Shown: positions 1-12,689 of the stretch, in pieces
How positions within the stretch are numbered: the stretch's first letter is position 1
Layout of the letters: the number at the start of each line of letters is the position of its first letter
From: Fomes fomentarius
Lineage: Eukaryota > Basidiomycota > Agaricomycetes > Polyporales > Polyporaceae
Assembly: GCA_022606135.1 (NCBI GenBank)
Contig: JABYQN010000004.1
Location: 992,001 to 1,056,000, forward strand
Length of the DNA: 64,000 nucleotides
Direction of reading: 5' to 3'
The notes under the pieces: model-generated
Told to the model about the DNA's origin: nothing
Databases searched by the model: none
The model's input: only the letters and a program-made list of their open reading frames with translations
Translations under genes and position numbers: made by a program

Positions 1-3000
1 GGGTCGCCGTAGACATAGGTGTTGTAGATATTGTAGAACCGGCCGCTCTTGCGCCGTGATGATTTGCCTTCGCGTGATGGACGTGGCTGGTTACTGCGTG
101 TCGACTCCTCGACGAGCTTGTCGATCGCCGTGCACTCAACGCCGAGTTCCTCCTTGAGCGCCTTCCACTCCTCGATAGCATCTTCGGAGATACCGTTGAC
201 GAGGGGCTCGATCGGCAGTTTGAGGCCCGGGTGCCAGGTCTTGAGGGTCTCGTTGGCAACACGGAGGGCCATGTCTTCGCCGGTAACCTTGTCGTACGCG
301 GGTGGGAGGTCGGAAGAATGTGGGTGGAGGTGCTCGTGCTGAGCTTTGGGTGTTGGGGGTATGAGGGTTGACGACGAAGACGCAAGCGCATCGTCGTCTT
401 CCTCCGTCGTCTGTCCCGAGATCGAAGACTCCGGCTGCCATTCATCAGTCTGGGTCTCCCGTTCCACGGTAACGGCGGGGATGGGTATCGGTTCCGGTTC
501 CGTCTGAATCGACGTTGTCGAGACCGGAGACTCTTCTGTCTGTATGCTGAAGGAGGCAGTGAGGATCTTCGGCGGCGGGTCCGTCTGGATCCCATGGTTC
601 ACAACGAACTCGGCAAGCTCGTGCTGCGTGCCGGTGTCAGAGTAATCCTTCACCTCCTCGATCTTCAAGGTCTCAAGCTTCTTAGCTCGACTGGCGACCT
701 TCTGCAAATCGTCATAGACGTCGTCAGACTGATCAAACCATGCAACGTGGGTACCTACCCTCTTGGTTCGAGTGATGATCGTCTGCACGTAGTCCTCGGA
801 CTCTGTGTCATCGTCCTCGGGTGTTACCTCGATTTCAAGGCTGCTAGGCTCCTCCACAACTTCCTCGTCCTCGAGGTCCCATTTGCCGTCCTTCATCTTG
901 CTCAGAAGTTCGGCTCCAAGTGACTTACTGACACTACCGTGAGCACTGGTGGTGCCAGATCCCCCGCCCTTCTCGAGCGCACTAGCACTGTTCCGGAGCT
1001 CATCCATGTCAAACCGCATGCGGTCAATGGTCTCCTTGAGCATCATGTTTTCCTGCTTCTGCTCATCGAGTTGTGCCTGAGCCTGTTGTGCAATAGTAAG
1101 CTCGCTTTCGAGGACTGCGATGCGCTCTTCATAGGTGGCTTGTTCGCGCAACCACTTCTGTGCCTCGAGTGAGTGCAGGTTGGCGGCTTCCTGGAAATCC
1201 TTGATCTCCTGGTCTCGCCGGCGGAGGGTGTTACGATAACGTTCAGATTCGGCTGGACACGATGGTGAGCCAAAGTATGTACTAGCATCCACAAGTCAAA
1301 CTCACAGCATTGCTCCTGATACTGCTTCTGCAAGCTCTGGTACGACGCGCGGGCAGTGTCCAGAGTCTTCTGCAGCTTCGCGATTTCAGATTCCAGCGCA
1401 GCGATTTGTGTTGAGTTGGTGCGCTTCACAGAACAGTCAGACCGATGCGCGCAAACGGGTAAGGACGAACAACACACCTCTTTGGATCGGAGTTCTTTCT
1501 CTTCACGCTTCGTCGCGCTCAGTTCGCTCCTCGCCTCCTCCAAACGGCTCTGCATCTCCTCCAGCTCCTGCTCGTGTTCCGCGAGCCGGTTCTGCAGGGT
1601 ACGTTCCGCCTCCAGAAGTTTCCTACCTAGATCGGTATTCAGCCTCTGGAAAACCTCAAGACGCTCCTGAATATCCAAAGAAGCCGTCGACGAAGCGGCT
1701 GAACGATCCATAACGAGACCAAGTAGTTGGTCCGCATCGAGATCGTCGTCGTCAGAGTCCGAATCCTCGCCCTTTCGTGGCATAGGCAAGGACGAGATCT
1801 GGTCGTTGAAGTCCTGTTCGTCGTCGAAGGAATTGTCGAAGGAGTTGTCTGACGGAGGTGGTGACATGAGGCCAGTCTGTCGATGGTCCAGTTCTCGCTC
1901 GGGTGATGAGCCATAGTATTCATTTGCAGCACTATCAAATGACTTGAAGTGACCTTGAGGTTGTGACTGCGCGCGGGAGTGTGGCCGGGAAGGTGTGGAA
2001 CCGAATGGGGGCGAGCTGATAGACTTGGCAAGAGGCGGTGAGGTGAATGTAGGACTTGTCGGGTTGGATGGTGCACGAGAACGGCCGGGGGTACGGTTCT
2101 GCACACCAGAACTCGATGATACGGACTGCGAACGATGTGTTGTCAGGACACAACTCAGAGACCGGATAGGGGAATTGTCGTGACCACATATAGGATAGGA
2201 CTTAAAGTCCGCTTCCCGTCAGTGCTTAGCACCTAGGTAGGTGATTGCTCAAGTCGCGAGAGAAAAGCGGGAACGCGCATCCGAAAACAGTGATGTGCAA
2301 TCAAGCTCAATACCCGTGCACCCCAAAGCATCGAGACATTCGCCTATCGCGCTCACGAAACAACATTCACTGGACAGAAGATAGGACGTACTTCTGAGTC
2401 GCTCAAAGCGCGACTATGGCCGGCATCACTCTTCCTCCTCGAGGGCGGTGGTCTCCGGGACCAACTGGAGGGGGCAATATTCTGGCCGTTATTCAACGGG
2501 GTTGTGCGTTGCCTCCTTCCGCTATCGAAGACGGAGTCTCGCGGAGTCTTGGGCCCTGACGGCCCTCGCGACGACGATCTGTAGTAGGTTGCGGTAGAGT
2601 CGCGGCTGGAGGAGCGCGAGTTCATGCCGTCATAGTCTCGATCTTCGGATCGTCCGCGGTCGCTAAAGTCAGCCGCCGTGGAACTCTGGGGTGGTGAGTC
2701 GTCTGGACTATGTCGGGGGCTGACTGTTGTTTGCATGGCGATGAATTGTATGAGGACTTGAGGTGTGACTTGGATACCGGGGTTGCTCGCGAGGAGACTG
2801 GTGAGCTGCTCCTCCTCGTCCCGCGTCATCAACTCGACAGAGTCATGACTCTGTGAGAAGGTGCGCAGAACGTCTACTAGCGCGTCTCCGGGGACGACAG
2901 GCTCATTTGAGTCATTGAAGGAACATTGGGGGTGGTCTTGGAAAATGTCGTAGAGTTCTTGTTCGAGGTCGGCGATGGACTGGCGGTTTCTTCCATAGGT

Positions 3001-3066
3001 TTCCGTCTGCATCGACGCGTCAGTCGCGTCAAGTCGCGTCATTATGCAGGAACATACCGTCGCCAT
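1..3066 (-). CDS. Large coiled-coil protein, 5' part (runs off left edge)
   Basis: Five exons read on the minus strand: 3066-3058, 3006-2392, 2125-1478, 1423-1306 and 1252 to the edge, about 880 residues so far, all phases consistent. The first three codons sit alone in exon 1 before a 51-nt intron. The N-terminus starts with a helical, acidic segment (residues ~12-100, beginning ADLEQELYDIFQDH) that resembles a degenerate EF-hand-like fold. A Ser/Arg-rich low-complexity stretch follows, then a long coiled coil from about residue 330 (LDIQERLEVFQRLNTDLG onward). After the coiled coil, four QT[DE] motifs lie at 430-600. I recall unnamed basidiomycete proteins of this architecture and cannot assign a function. 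A cytoskeletal or spindle-pole scaffold is an inference from the coiled coil only. The 265-nt intron at 2391-2126 is unusually long here and could hide a small exon. Confidence 0.7.
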
Positions 3067-4487
3067 GTTGGCAGCATAGAAATACAGGAGAGTTGAGAGT
3101 GAGTGGGGGTTGCGGTTGAGAGGTCAGTAGTGGTTGTGGCAGGAATGATCTGGCTACGCCGGCGCCATCCGACCACAGCTTACATAATAATGAATGCCCC
3201 CTTTTGTCTGGCTCAAGTCTGTTACCCAAACTTTGTTTATGTTTGGACGCCGGCTCTGACACTGCACTTCACGCTGACCTTCACCCATCCAGACAATGGT
3301 ACTTATTGCCCCCTGGCGATGCTAACGTCAATGCGAACACGGTGCAGAATTGGTCGCCACGAGACGCAGCTACCTCGTGCTGGCTGATGAGCAGCTGTCA
3401 GTATAGTGCAGTACGCCGAGCAGGTTTGTGTGTAGCGGGTGTAAGAAGGCATTGAAGTCGAGAGCTCACAGCTATAGTTCCCTTGAGAGAAGGTCACTTA
3501 CCCTGTGTGTAAGTCGACATTCCGTCTTCATCATCATAACAAGGCGCGAAAGTCCAACATGGCGGACGGAGGCGGGGAGTCGGATTTGGGACAAATGTCG
3601 ACGTCAACGAACATGACGGGGTGCGAGGTACGTTACTTCATACTACCTTTGTAAGTCTTGCAACCTTCTTCAAACTACAGCTCTTAATATATTTGACTCC
3701 AAGCGCGGTACCTGTCGGTCAGTGCGGAAATCCATACGATTCACCATGTCTATCGTCCTCTTTCACCATAATCCCATCAATAAATCGTGAGAACGCAGTC
3801 ATGGGTGAATCGATTTATAGGAAGCTCTGATAGCTGGAGCGGCCCATACTAGTACAAGTCGGCGTGGGTCCGCACGTATTGTTGCCATTATCATCAAGAG
3901 AGGGGGGTTTCTTGTTTCTGGCTGGTTCACACATCTAATATCCCTCAGATTGAATGTGAAGGATGTTCATATCTCCGTTCCGTCCGGCTGTACTGTTAGC
4001 CATGGAGATTCGGATGATCAACCACTGAAACGTTGCGGCTGAGATGTGGTACGAGATCCTATGTACACTGGTCAACCCGCTCATCGCACTAACTGATCGC
4101 CGGCGTACAGTATCAAGGGGTGAAGGGGAAGTGCCGATTGTACAGTGCACTACAAGCACTTATCCTAAGGTTGTTGTGAGGTATGCTCAACTGTGACTCT
4201 ATGCACGCGTTGTCTCAATGTGAACACGCTAGAATATAATGCATACCTGGGTTTTGCGCATCCGCCGATGCTACAGTCTGAAGGGCGTCATCGTCTATGC
4301 AGCGTCAACCATCGAACATTGACAGTGGGCGTAGCCGCGCGACGCCGTGGTGCCAACGTTACCTCCATTTTGACAACACCGGTTGTGCTATTCAGCGGCC
4401 GGGCCTCAAATAGTAGCCTCTATAAAAGATACAGACGAATGCAACATCCCTCCCGACTTCCTTTGACTGGCCCCTTGCCAGCTAGCC
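3067..4487. other. Intergenic region, divergent promoters
   Basis: No convincing coding sequence was found on either strand; open frames are short, overlap each other and lack splice-consistent neighbours. The stretch separates the divergent coiled-coil gene and the first sedolisin gene. The right end carries a TATA box at 4421-4428. Confidence 0.5.
4421..4428 (+). promoter_or_regulatory. TATA box of first sedolisin gene
   Basis: TATAAAAG lies 60 bp upstream of the chosen start codon at 4488, a spacing that would give a short 5' UTR of roughly 30 nt. It supports this ATG as the true start. Confidence 0.65.
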
Positions 4488-6939
4488 ATGTTGCTAACAT
4501 TCTTCCATCTTTTCAGCGCCGTTGTCGCCATCGCTGCCGCTGCTTCCTCTTCCGCTATCTCATTCTCAGTTCTACACCACGCACGCCGAGATGTTCCCCA
4601 TGGCTGGTCTCTCCACCGTCGTGCCGAACCTGACTCTCCTCTTCCCCTCAAGTTTGCCCTAACTCAATCGAACCTCCACAATCTTGATGCTTACCTACTC
4701 GATGTTGCCGATCCTCATTCGCCGAACTATGGGAAGCATTGGACCCCAGCGAAGGTCGCACAGACCTTCCGTCCCTCCCACGAGTCCGTGGACATCGTAC
4801 ATTCTTGGCTGGTTGACGACGCTGGGATCGATGCGCGCAGGATCAGGCTGAGTCCGGATGGTGGCGCATTGCACCTGGATGTCACGGTGTCGGAAGCCGA
4901 GAGAATCCTCGCGGCCAAGTACTACGTGTACCGTCACGATGAAGAGAGCAGCGAGCGCATAGGATGCCATCACGGATACCATCTCCCGGCACATGTGTCC
5001 GACCATGTTGACTTCGTTTGGCCCACTGTGCACTTTGGCGGTGCAAGGCTCTCTCGCAGGGATACCAAATCTATCGAGAAGCGTGGTGGTCGTCGACCTT
5101 CCGGCCCTCCTCGCAAGGAAGTTGTCGATGTCAGTGCCTCCGTGTATTCTTTGGTTTTCTTTCGTATGCTTATGGGCTAACACAGGAAAGTGTACTCGCT
5201 CCAGGTACTGACGATTGTGATCAGGGTGCGACGCTCGATTGCTTGAGAGCGCTGTACAACTTCAACTACGACATTGTGTCGGCGGACAAGGAGGCGATCG
5301 GAGTTTGTGAGTGCCACTAAGTGCCCCAATGTCATAGAGCCTACCGCCTGACAGCCACTTCGAACAGTCGAGCTCGGGTCCAATGTGTACCTGCAGTCTG
5401 ATCTCGACAAGTTCTTCAGAATCTATGACCCAGATCAATTGGGCACAACGCCGACCCTGATCAGCATCGCGGGCGGTACGTGTCTGTGAATGTGCAAATG
5501 ACAGGTATCCGCTTGCAACTGCTCCTTGTTCATCTCGTCTCCTACAGGACATCTCAACGAGTCGGAGATGAATCTTACACATCTCGGCGAGTCGACGATG
5601 GACTTCCAGCTTGTGATGGGTCTGCTAAGCCGCAAGCAAGAGGTCTTACTCTACCAGGTCTCTCAGAATGACACAGACGAATTCTTCCGTGAGTTCGCTT
5701 CTGTCACGCATTGGAGAGTTATGAGCACTCATACGCATTTCTTGGATTCAGTGGATAGATTCCTAGCTGCAATGGATGGCTCGTACTGTTCCGCCGGGGG
5801 TGTCGATGCACTCAGTATGGCAGCCGCCTCTGTTTATGGTTTCTACATACTGACCCTAGTCTCCCTTGCCAACAGAACTTGCTGACTGTGGCAACAAACC
5901 TCGGCCCAAGGTCATCTCTTTCTCTTACGGTAGTGGCTTTGACACCAGCGATTACGATAACGAAGATGCCATTCCCGTGATACAAAGGCAATGTGCAGAG
6001 ATTGGTAAGGTACGTGCATTATCGTGGCGTCTTCCATTCGTGGCAATCCCACCAACGCGACAATATAGCTAAGCTTGACAGGCATGACGTTTGTTGCCGC
6101 CTCGGGGGACAACGGAGTCTATGCTGGTCACGACACAATATGCGATGCTATCAAGAACGCGACAACCAACGGGCAAATTCCGCCATTCATCCCTAACTTT
6201 CCCGCCTCGTGTCCGTACGTGACTGCTGTAGGTGCGACGGAAGTTGCGCCCGGCAAGTCGGTGCGTCACTTTCGACTACAGCTTTCGAACCTGTCTTATT
6301 TTACCTGCGTTCTGCGCCTTGGTAGGTCTATGATCGCGAGACTGCTACGACGGCGTTCGCATCAGGCGGCGGATTCTCCAACACTTTCCCCCGCCCGAGC
6401 TACCAGAACCGCGCCGTCAGCAGATACCTCAAGAACTACATTCCGCCATACGGTCCAGACGTGTTCAATCGTACGGGCAGAGCAATCCCCGACGTCGCGG
6501 CGAACGGTAATCCAACAGCTGTGGTATACAAGGGCAACCTGACGACGAGTGGGGGAACGTCCGCCTCTGCGCCCATCTTCGCTTCCCTCATTGTGGCAGT
6601 CAATGATGCTCGGCTTGCAGCTGGCAAAGGTCCTGTCGGTTGGATCAATCCTGCAGTGCGTCATGCGCTTCCCTTCCCCTCAACTTCAGAATGCAGCACT
6701 GACAATGAATGTCCTATGTATAGCTCTACACCCACGCATTCGCAAGCGCGTTCAACGATGTGATCAATGGGACGAACGTCGCCTGTGGCCTGGGAGGGTT
6801 CCCCACTGCGCGTGGATGGGATCCTGTCACGGGTCTTGGTACTCCGAACTTCGAGCGGCTGCTCGCTCGATTCATGACATGGCTCTTCCTTGAGGGTGGA
6901 CAACTTCCTCTAGCGTCCTTCGTCATATGTCCGGGTTGA
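4488..6939 (+). CDS. Secreted S53 family peptidase (sedolisin / tripeptidyl peptidase type), copy 1
   Basis: Nine exons (4488-5129, 5186-5306, 5368-5475, 5548-5688, 5752-5814, 5876-6009, 6069-6260, 6326-6655, 6724-6939) give 648 residues. A hydrophobic signal peptide (first ~20 residues) is followed by a pro-kumamolisin prodomain (to about residue 190) and the S53 catalytic domain. Family features visible: the acidic pair in GESTMDFQ (E and D of the Glu-Asp-Ser triad), the oxyanion-hole Asp in ASGDNG, the nucleophile in GGTSASAP, and the C-terminal calcium-site region with GWDPVTGLGTPNF. S53 enzymes work extracellularly at acid pH and release tripeptides or cut internally. Whether this one is an exo- or endopeptidase cannot be read from sequence. 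It forms a tandem pair with the next gene, which shares most intron positions. The C-terminus is about ten residues longer than in the paralogue. Confidence 0.93.
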
Positions 6940-7646
6940 AGGTGCACACTTATATGTGCCCAATGCCTAGTACGATGTCTAACGGGCACAATTGCCAATG
7001 ATGCCTTCCTCGCGTCCAGACCTGTAGCGATGTGTGAACTAGAGTGTTCTAAATGGCTGACTCGTCGGGCGGTGACTCGGTGTTTGTGCATCCAACTCCA
7101 GTGTGAAATGCATGCAAAGTTTCTGTTGCCACACACCCACGAATATCAACCTGGAAGTTAACACCTCTGACTGAGGCTTCCTCATCGTTAAGTATATTGA
7201 TGCTTTAAGTTGCTGTAATCAACTTCGACGGTCCGACATGCCCGGAACAGTAAGCTCAGGCGTCTAGACTAGGAGAGGCGGTTGGATGTGGCGGCATGAT
7301 ATGACAACGACGCCGCCATCAATATTGCGCTGCCTAACACAGGTTCCCAGCCAAATTCTGACTTTGTTCCACCGACAGCCCCGGAACAGATAGTATCGAA
7401 TACAATCTGCGGGCTTCTTCGGGTTTGCTCATTTGCAATGGATACAGTACCTCTTGACGACAACTTTGCAAATGAATCCTCGGATACCACTGGCACTACC
7501 CCGCCTTCGGTTGTGACAGGCTCGTTATTACGCCATGGCGCAAATTCCGATACACGAGGTTCTGGCCATCTGTCTACTATATAATACCCTGACGGCGGAC
7601 GAGATGCCCCTTGCGTTCTCTTTCCTGTTGGCTGGCCTGTGCAGCC
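6940..7646. other. Intergenic region between the two sedolisin genes
   Basis: No gene seen. It should hold the 3' UTR of the first protease gene and the promoter of the second, with a TATA-like element at 7578-7586. Confidence 0.5.
7578..7586 (+). promoter_or_regulatory. TATA-like element of second sedolisin gene
   Basis: TATATAATA lies about 60 bp upstream of the ATG at 7647, matching the spacing seen in front of the first paralogue. This favours 7647 over any further upstream start. Confidence 0.55.
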
Positions 7647-10155
7647 ATGTTTGTTTCTCGCTTTCTTCTTTCCTGCGCTGCTCTTTTTGTTGCCGCTAAT
7701 GCAGCCTCTCCGGCCCTATCCCCTCTGATCCGTCATAGATCACTCCGGGAAATCCCTCGTGGCTGGTCTCTTCACCGCCGCGCAGACCCCGACGCGCGCG
7801 TTCCTCTCAGGTTCGCGCTCACTCAGTCGAACCTGGAGAAGCTGGATGACTACCTGCTGGATATCGCAGACCCTGAGTCGCCAAACTATGGGAGGCACTG
7901 GTCGCCCGAGAAGGTCATCAAGACTTTCCGTCCCTCCCAGGATTCGGTCGATACTGTGCACTCGTGGCTTGTGAACGACGCTGGGATCCACCCGCAGAGG
8001 ATTCAACTGACCCCCGATGGGACCTCTGTCCATCTGGATGTCACGATCGCGGAAGCTGAGGACATCCTCGCTACGGAGTACTACGTTTACCGCCACAGCG
8101 ACGACGGCAGTGAGCACGTCGGATGCCACCGTGGCTATCACCTTCCTCAGCACGTCGCGGAGCATGTCGACCTCGTCTGGCCGACAGTGAACTTCGGCGG
8201 TGCAAGGATCGAGCGGAGAGGCGGTACTGGGTCCAAGGATGGTGGCATACACAGACCGTCCGGTATTAAGGGCGTTGCTGACGTCAGTATTATGGGTCCA
8301 TGAACCCACCCGCTGTAGCTAACTCTCGTATTGGTCTACTATGACAGGCAAATGCAATAGCACCGGGCGCGACGAACTGCGACTCGGGAGCGACGCTCGA
8401 CTGCTTGCGGGAGCTGTACAACTTCCACTACACTCCTGTCTCCGCGGACAAGAACTCGATTGCGGTCCGTGAGTACCAACGACCATGGACTACAGTTGTC
8501 GCGTTCTAACTCCCATCCCTCTTATTCGTTGCTGGCACTCAGTCGAATTCGGCGGAAATGTGTTCCAACAATCCGACCTCGACATGTTCTTTAGGAAGTT
8601 CGATCCTCCTCAGGTCGGGCACAAGCCGAAGCTTGTCAGTATCGGGGGCGGTGAGTCATGCTCCAGTCTTGCCATACGAATACGAGGCTTATGAGGTATC
8701 GCAGGCCACTTGAACAGCAATGAGAAGGACTTTGGTGATCTAGCCGAGGCTACGATGGACTTCCAGCTCGTCATGGGCCTACTGGGCGCGAAGCAGGACG
8801 TGCTGCTGTACCAAGTCGGGGAGAACAACAACCAATCTGGTATTATGCTCAGTATGTTGCGTCGACTGCATCTTGTCTGTCAAATGCCATGGCTTACACC
8901 TCGTGCCTGCTGTGCTAGCTGACGAACTACTCGGTGCGCTGGACGGGTCCTACTGTCGTGCGGACAAGGAGGTGCAAGCAGAAAGTCTGTTCTCCTTCCT
9001 CTCTCCGCGCCGGTGATACTAGCTAATTCATCATCATGATCAGACCTCAAGGATTGCGGCAACAAGTCCCGCGCGAAAGTGGTGTCAATCTCGTATTCTA
9101 CGGGCGCTGATATTGTCGAATTCACTCCCGAGCTGCAAAGACAATGCGCCGAGTACGGCAAGGTATGCACGCATTGATCCAGGCCTCTGAATGGGATATT
9201 CACATTCCTCACCACTCGGGAATCTAGCTCAGCCTCACGGGCATGACCTTTGTCGCTTCTTCTGGAGACAACGGCGTGGCCTTCAGTGCCGAGTCCGGCT
9301 GTCGCGAGGATGACGGAACCTTCGTGAGCGAAGACGATGCGGGCGACTTTGTCCCCCAATTCCCGGCTTCCTGCCCATACGTCACCGCCGTTGGGTCCAC
9401 CGAGGTCGCGCCCGGCAAGTCGGTATGTATCCTGCCTTACAATTCTCGCTGGCTGCGCGTACATTGCTCTAACCGCCGCGTCTTCGCTGCTAGGTGACCG
9501 ATCCCGAGCGCGCAACGACCGACTTCCCGTCCGGCGGCGGGTTCTCGAACTCCTTCCCCCGCCCGCAGTTCCAGAACCGGGTCGTCAGCAGGTATCTCAA
9601 GAAGTGGGTCTCGCCGCAGATCATGGACCTCTTCAACCACACCGGCAGGGCGTACCCCGACGTCTCCGCGAACGGGTAAGTGCATACGAACACGCATCCA
9701 TTCCGAATCCACGAGTGCCCGACATCCGTTCCATGGACTGCGCTGACACGATGGCGTTTGCGCGCGCAGCCACAAGACCGTCACGGTCGTGAACGGCGCC
9801 ATCGAGACGATCGGGGGGACGTCGGCATCCGCGCCCATCTTCGCGTCCCTCATCGCCGCCGTGAACGACGCGCGCATCGCGGCGGGCAAGAGCCCCGTCG
9901 GCTTCATCAACCCTGCAGTGCGTCTTATGTCTATGTCCTGTGCCCGTTCGCCTGACCGACGATCCTGATGTGACCCTCGGGTGTGAACAGCTGTACTCGC
10001 ACTTGTTCCGCACCGCGTTCAACGATATCTACACGGGCAGCAACCCAGGGTGCGGCACAAAGGGCTTCCCGGCCGCGCGCGGGTGGGACCCCGTCACTGG
10101 CCTCGGTACGCCCAACTTCCCGCGTCTGCTCTCGCGGTTCATGGCGCTCCCTTGA
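7647..10155 (+). CDS. Secreted S53 family peptidase (sedolisin / tripeptidyl peptidase type), copy 2
   Basis: Ten exons (7647-8282, 8348-8468, 8543-8650, 8705-8851, 8919-8984, 9044-9162, 9228-9422, 9494-9675, 9770-9917, 9991-10155) give 628 residues. The ATG at 7647 starts a clean signal peptide (MFVSRFLLSCAALFVAANA). A prodomain and an S53 catalytic domain follow. Triad region: Glu and Asp in LAEATMDFQL, Ser in GGTSASAP; oxyanion Asp in SSGDNG. Most introns sit at the same places as in copy 1. The extra intron at 9676-9769 splits the last large exon of copy 1, so either copy 2 gained it or copy 1 lost it. The exon 5 donor (GTCTGT at 8985) is weak. Tandem duplication is inferred from adjacency, orientation and shared gene structure. 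Confidence 0.93.
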
Positions 10156-12689
10156 GTACAGTCAGGAGGCTGAGGGTGAAACTTGAGAGCCGAGAGGGTC
10201 AAGACTTCTTAGTCCTTGTAAACGGGACGGCTATATGCCAAATGGCCTTTCTCGGACGACACTTGAAGGGCACATAGGACTCCGGGACATGGTTACTTGC
10301 GACGCTTTTCATGATTTATTCTAGCCTTGACGAACTACATTAGCCTGAGTATTTATCTGCTCAATCGTGGACATCGGAGGATCACACGCTCCTTGTGCAT
10401 TGTCTGATTAGGTCGCCTAACCTCGGATGCTATAACATAAAACCATCTACTGATACACCGCTTGCTACTCCTGACTTAGAGCGAAGCCTCCATCAAATTC
10501 CGGCGCGCATCTCACAGCCCCTCTTGCAGCAAGTTGACTGTCGGAAAGTGGGCGTTCTGCTATTACCAATGGTAGGTGTGACGCTGCTTATCGCGACGCA
10601 CGTGGGGAGACACAAGCACTCGTTCCGCCGTGGTAAGCCTGTACATGCATGTGTTGCTACCTGTCAGCCACATATCGGATTCAGGCGATGACCTGATCCG
10701 CGTGTCTAGATCTGGTACCTGATATCTTCGGTCGTGCATGGAATCTTTCAAAACTTTTATGAACGTGAACGTTGAATTCGAAGTTGTTGAGCAGATTCGA
10801 GCACACAACTGTATTACTATGCAGTATGCTCAGTCGATTAGAGCGTCTGCATAAAATTCGTATGGTTCGGGCGCCATTCTGATGTTCGACTTTATCGAGA
10901 GAGAAGCTCTGGCCAGGCACCGTCTCTGACGTGCTTCTGCCCTGGACCAAGGATACGGGCATGCGATATTGAGTCAAACGCAAGATCAGACCGGGGCGCC
11001 ACACCGTGCCGACTCACCTCCATCTCGAGCTCGTTCGCTCGGAGAATGCTTTTGGAGGGTTGACTTACGTGTACTGTTACAACGAGTGCTCGCTGGCCTA
11101 TGATAAGTGATAACGACTATCATCTTTTCGGCATGGTCAGCAACGGAGACTATTGCTGGCTCTGGGCGCTGAGTACCCGCATACGTCTTGACCCTCTAAA
11201 GTCCCAGACCACCACGCCCTCGACGATCGACTCAGCCTCCAAAAGGTCATGCAGCATACATGACATCGTCTGATCCACCAGTGCTACAGCTCCCACGAGC
11301 ACGGCCACGTAGGTCTGCTGGACTGCCGACTTGTCTTGTACTTACCAACACGGTGAGGTCCATGGGCGTCGCGCTCGCTCGCACTTGAATACGCCGGCGC
11401 CGTCGGAGGACCTGGGTGTGAAGCTGTGAACATCCCTGCAGGCTACGGGCAAGCTGCAGGCATAAGTTGCGCATAGAGTGCGAACGGGGATCGTGGCGAA
11501 TGCATGGTGGTTTCTCTGACATCGGTTGCTTGGCATATATACATATGCCACTCGCCACAGGGGCCACGTTTGTGCTGTACATAGTGATATGGGCAGTCAC
11601 CGGTGAGTGCGAACGCTGAGCATGAGGTGTCGGTATCTGGGAGGGCGAATGAGCGAGTCGGTTCCATCAACTGTGTGGACGACTTACAGTCTACAAGCAC
11701 TAGGAGCGAGCGCGTGCACGGGTACTGGAATGCGGATGGTGCAGAGTCTCAGACAAACTTCCGTTCTTGTCGGATTTGGCCTCGCCGTTAGCCGCCCAGG
11801 TCAGCCGTGCCCTACATGTCGCATTGAGCGGCATTGTCGGACGCCACACGGCTCGGACATTCATGCACGCTGGACACCCGAGGCAAATGAATTTCATGTT
11901 ACACTACGATTCGAGAGTTGCGATGGGGCAAACGGAGGAAGACGAGAGCTGAACGTTGCAACATTGGTGTAGTAGGGCGGCGGAGGGAAACGCAAAACGT
12001 CGGTAACGAGTCACTGTCAACTGACCGAGGTTTGACGCGCTGGGCGGTGCCAAGGGGCTGTCTCCCTGCTCGCATGTATACACGAAAAGAAAAGAGTGGT
12101 CCAAAACCTTCACATATTTGCTAGTACTAGCGGGTGGCTGGCTGAGTGAGCATCTGCAACAGGGAGGGAGAGAAGCAGACACGGGAGTGCATCACAGCGA
12201 AGCAAGCGCAGTCTCACGAAGAGCTCCCAGCTCGGTGCCGTCGAAGCTGGGAAGTCTGACAAGCGTAAATGAAGAGACGCCAGCGTCCAACGTTACACGG
12301 CCCTGACATCATTCGCTGACGAGATGGAGAAAATGAATGGAGTGTCATTTTCGGTTGTTAGCCGATGCTTGTTCCAACGCCGCTCGCCCGCCCGCTCGCT
12401 GAGCTGGTCCTGCTGTCTCTTGCGCGGCGGGGTAGGGAGTACCATGATGCACGCGCGACGGGAAACATGGAGGGGCCGAGGCAGAGGAGAGTGGATGGGC
12501 GGGGAGGAGAAGTGGGCGGAGTGTGCTTCCTAGAGCGAGACACCGCCACCGACGTCGGGTGTAAATTGTAATGCAGGGGCCGGGGCAGATGAGGTAATCG
12601 AACTGTACGCTGCAGGCCTTGATGAATATTTGCCTTCTCGTCCGTGCATGCCTCCACTCCCTTCCCCTTCCCGTCCACTCACCATCACC
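10156..12689. other. Gene-free stretch of 2.5 kb
   Basis: I see no supported gene. Open frames on both strands (for example around 11.2-12.0 kb) are short, mutually overlapping and without recognisable domains. The right end (12.3-12.7 kb) becomes C/T-rich, as is common before fungal transcription starts, and probably belongs to the promoter and 5' UTR of the next gene. Confidence 0.45.
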
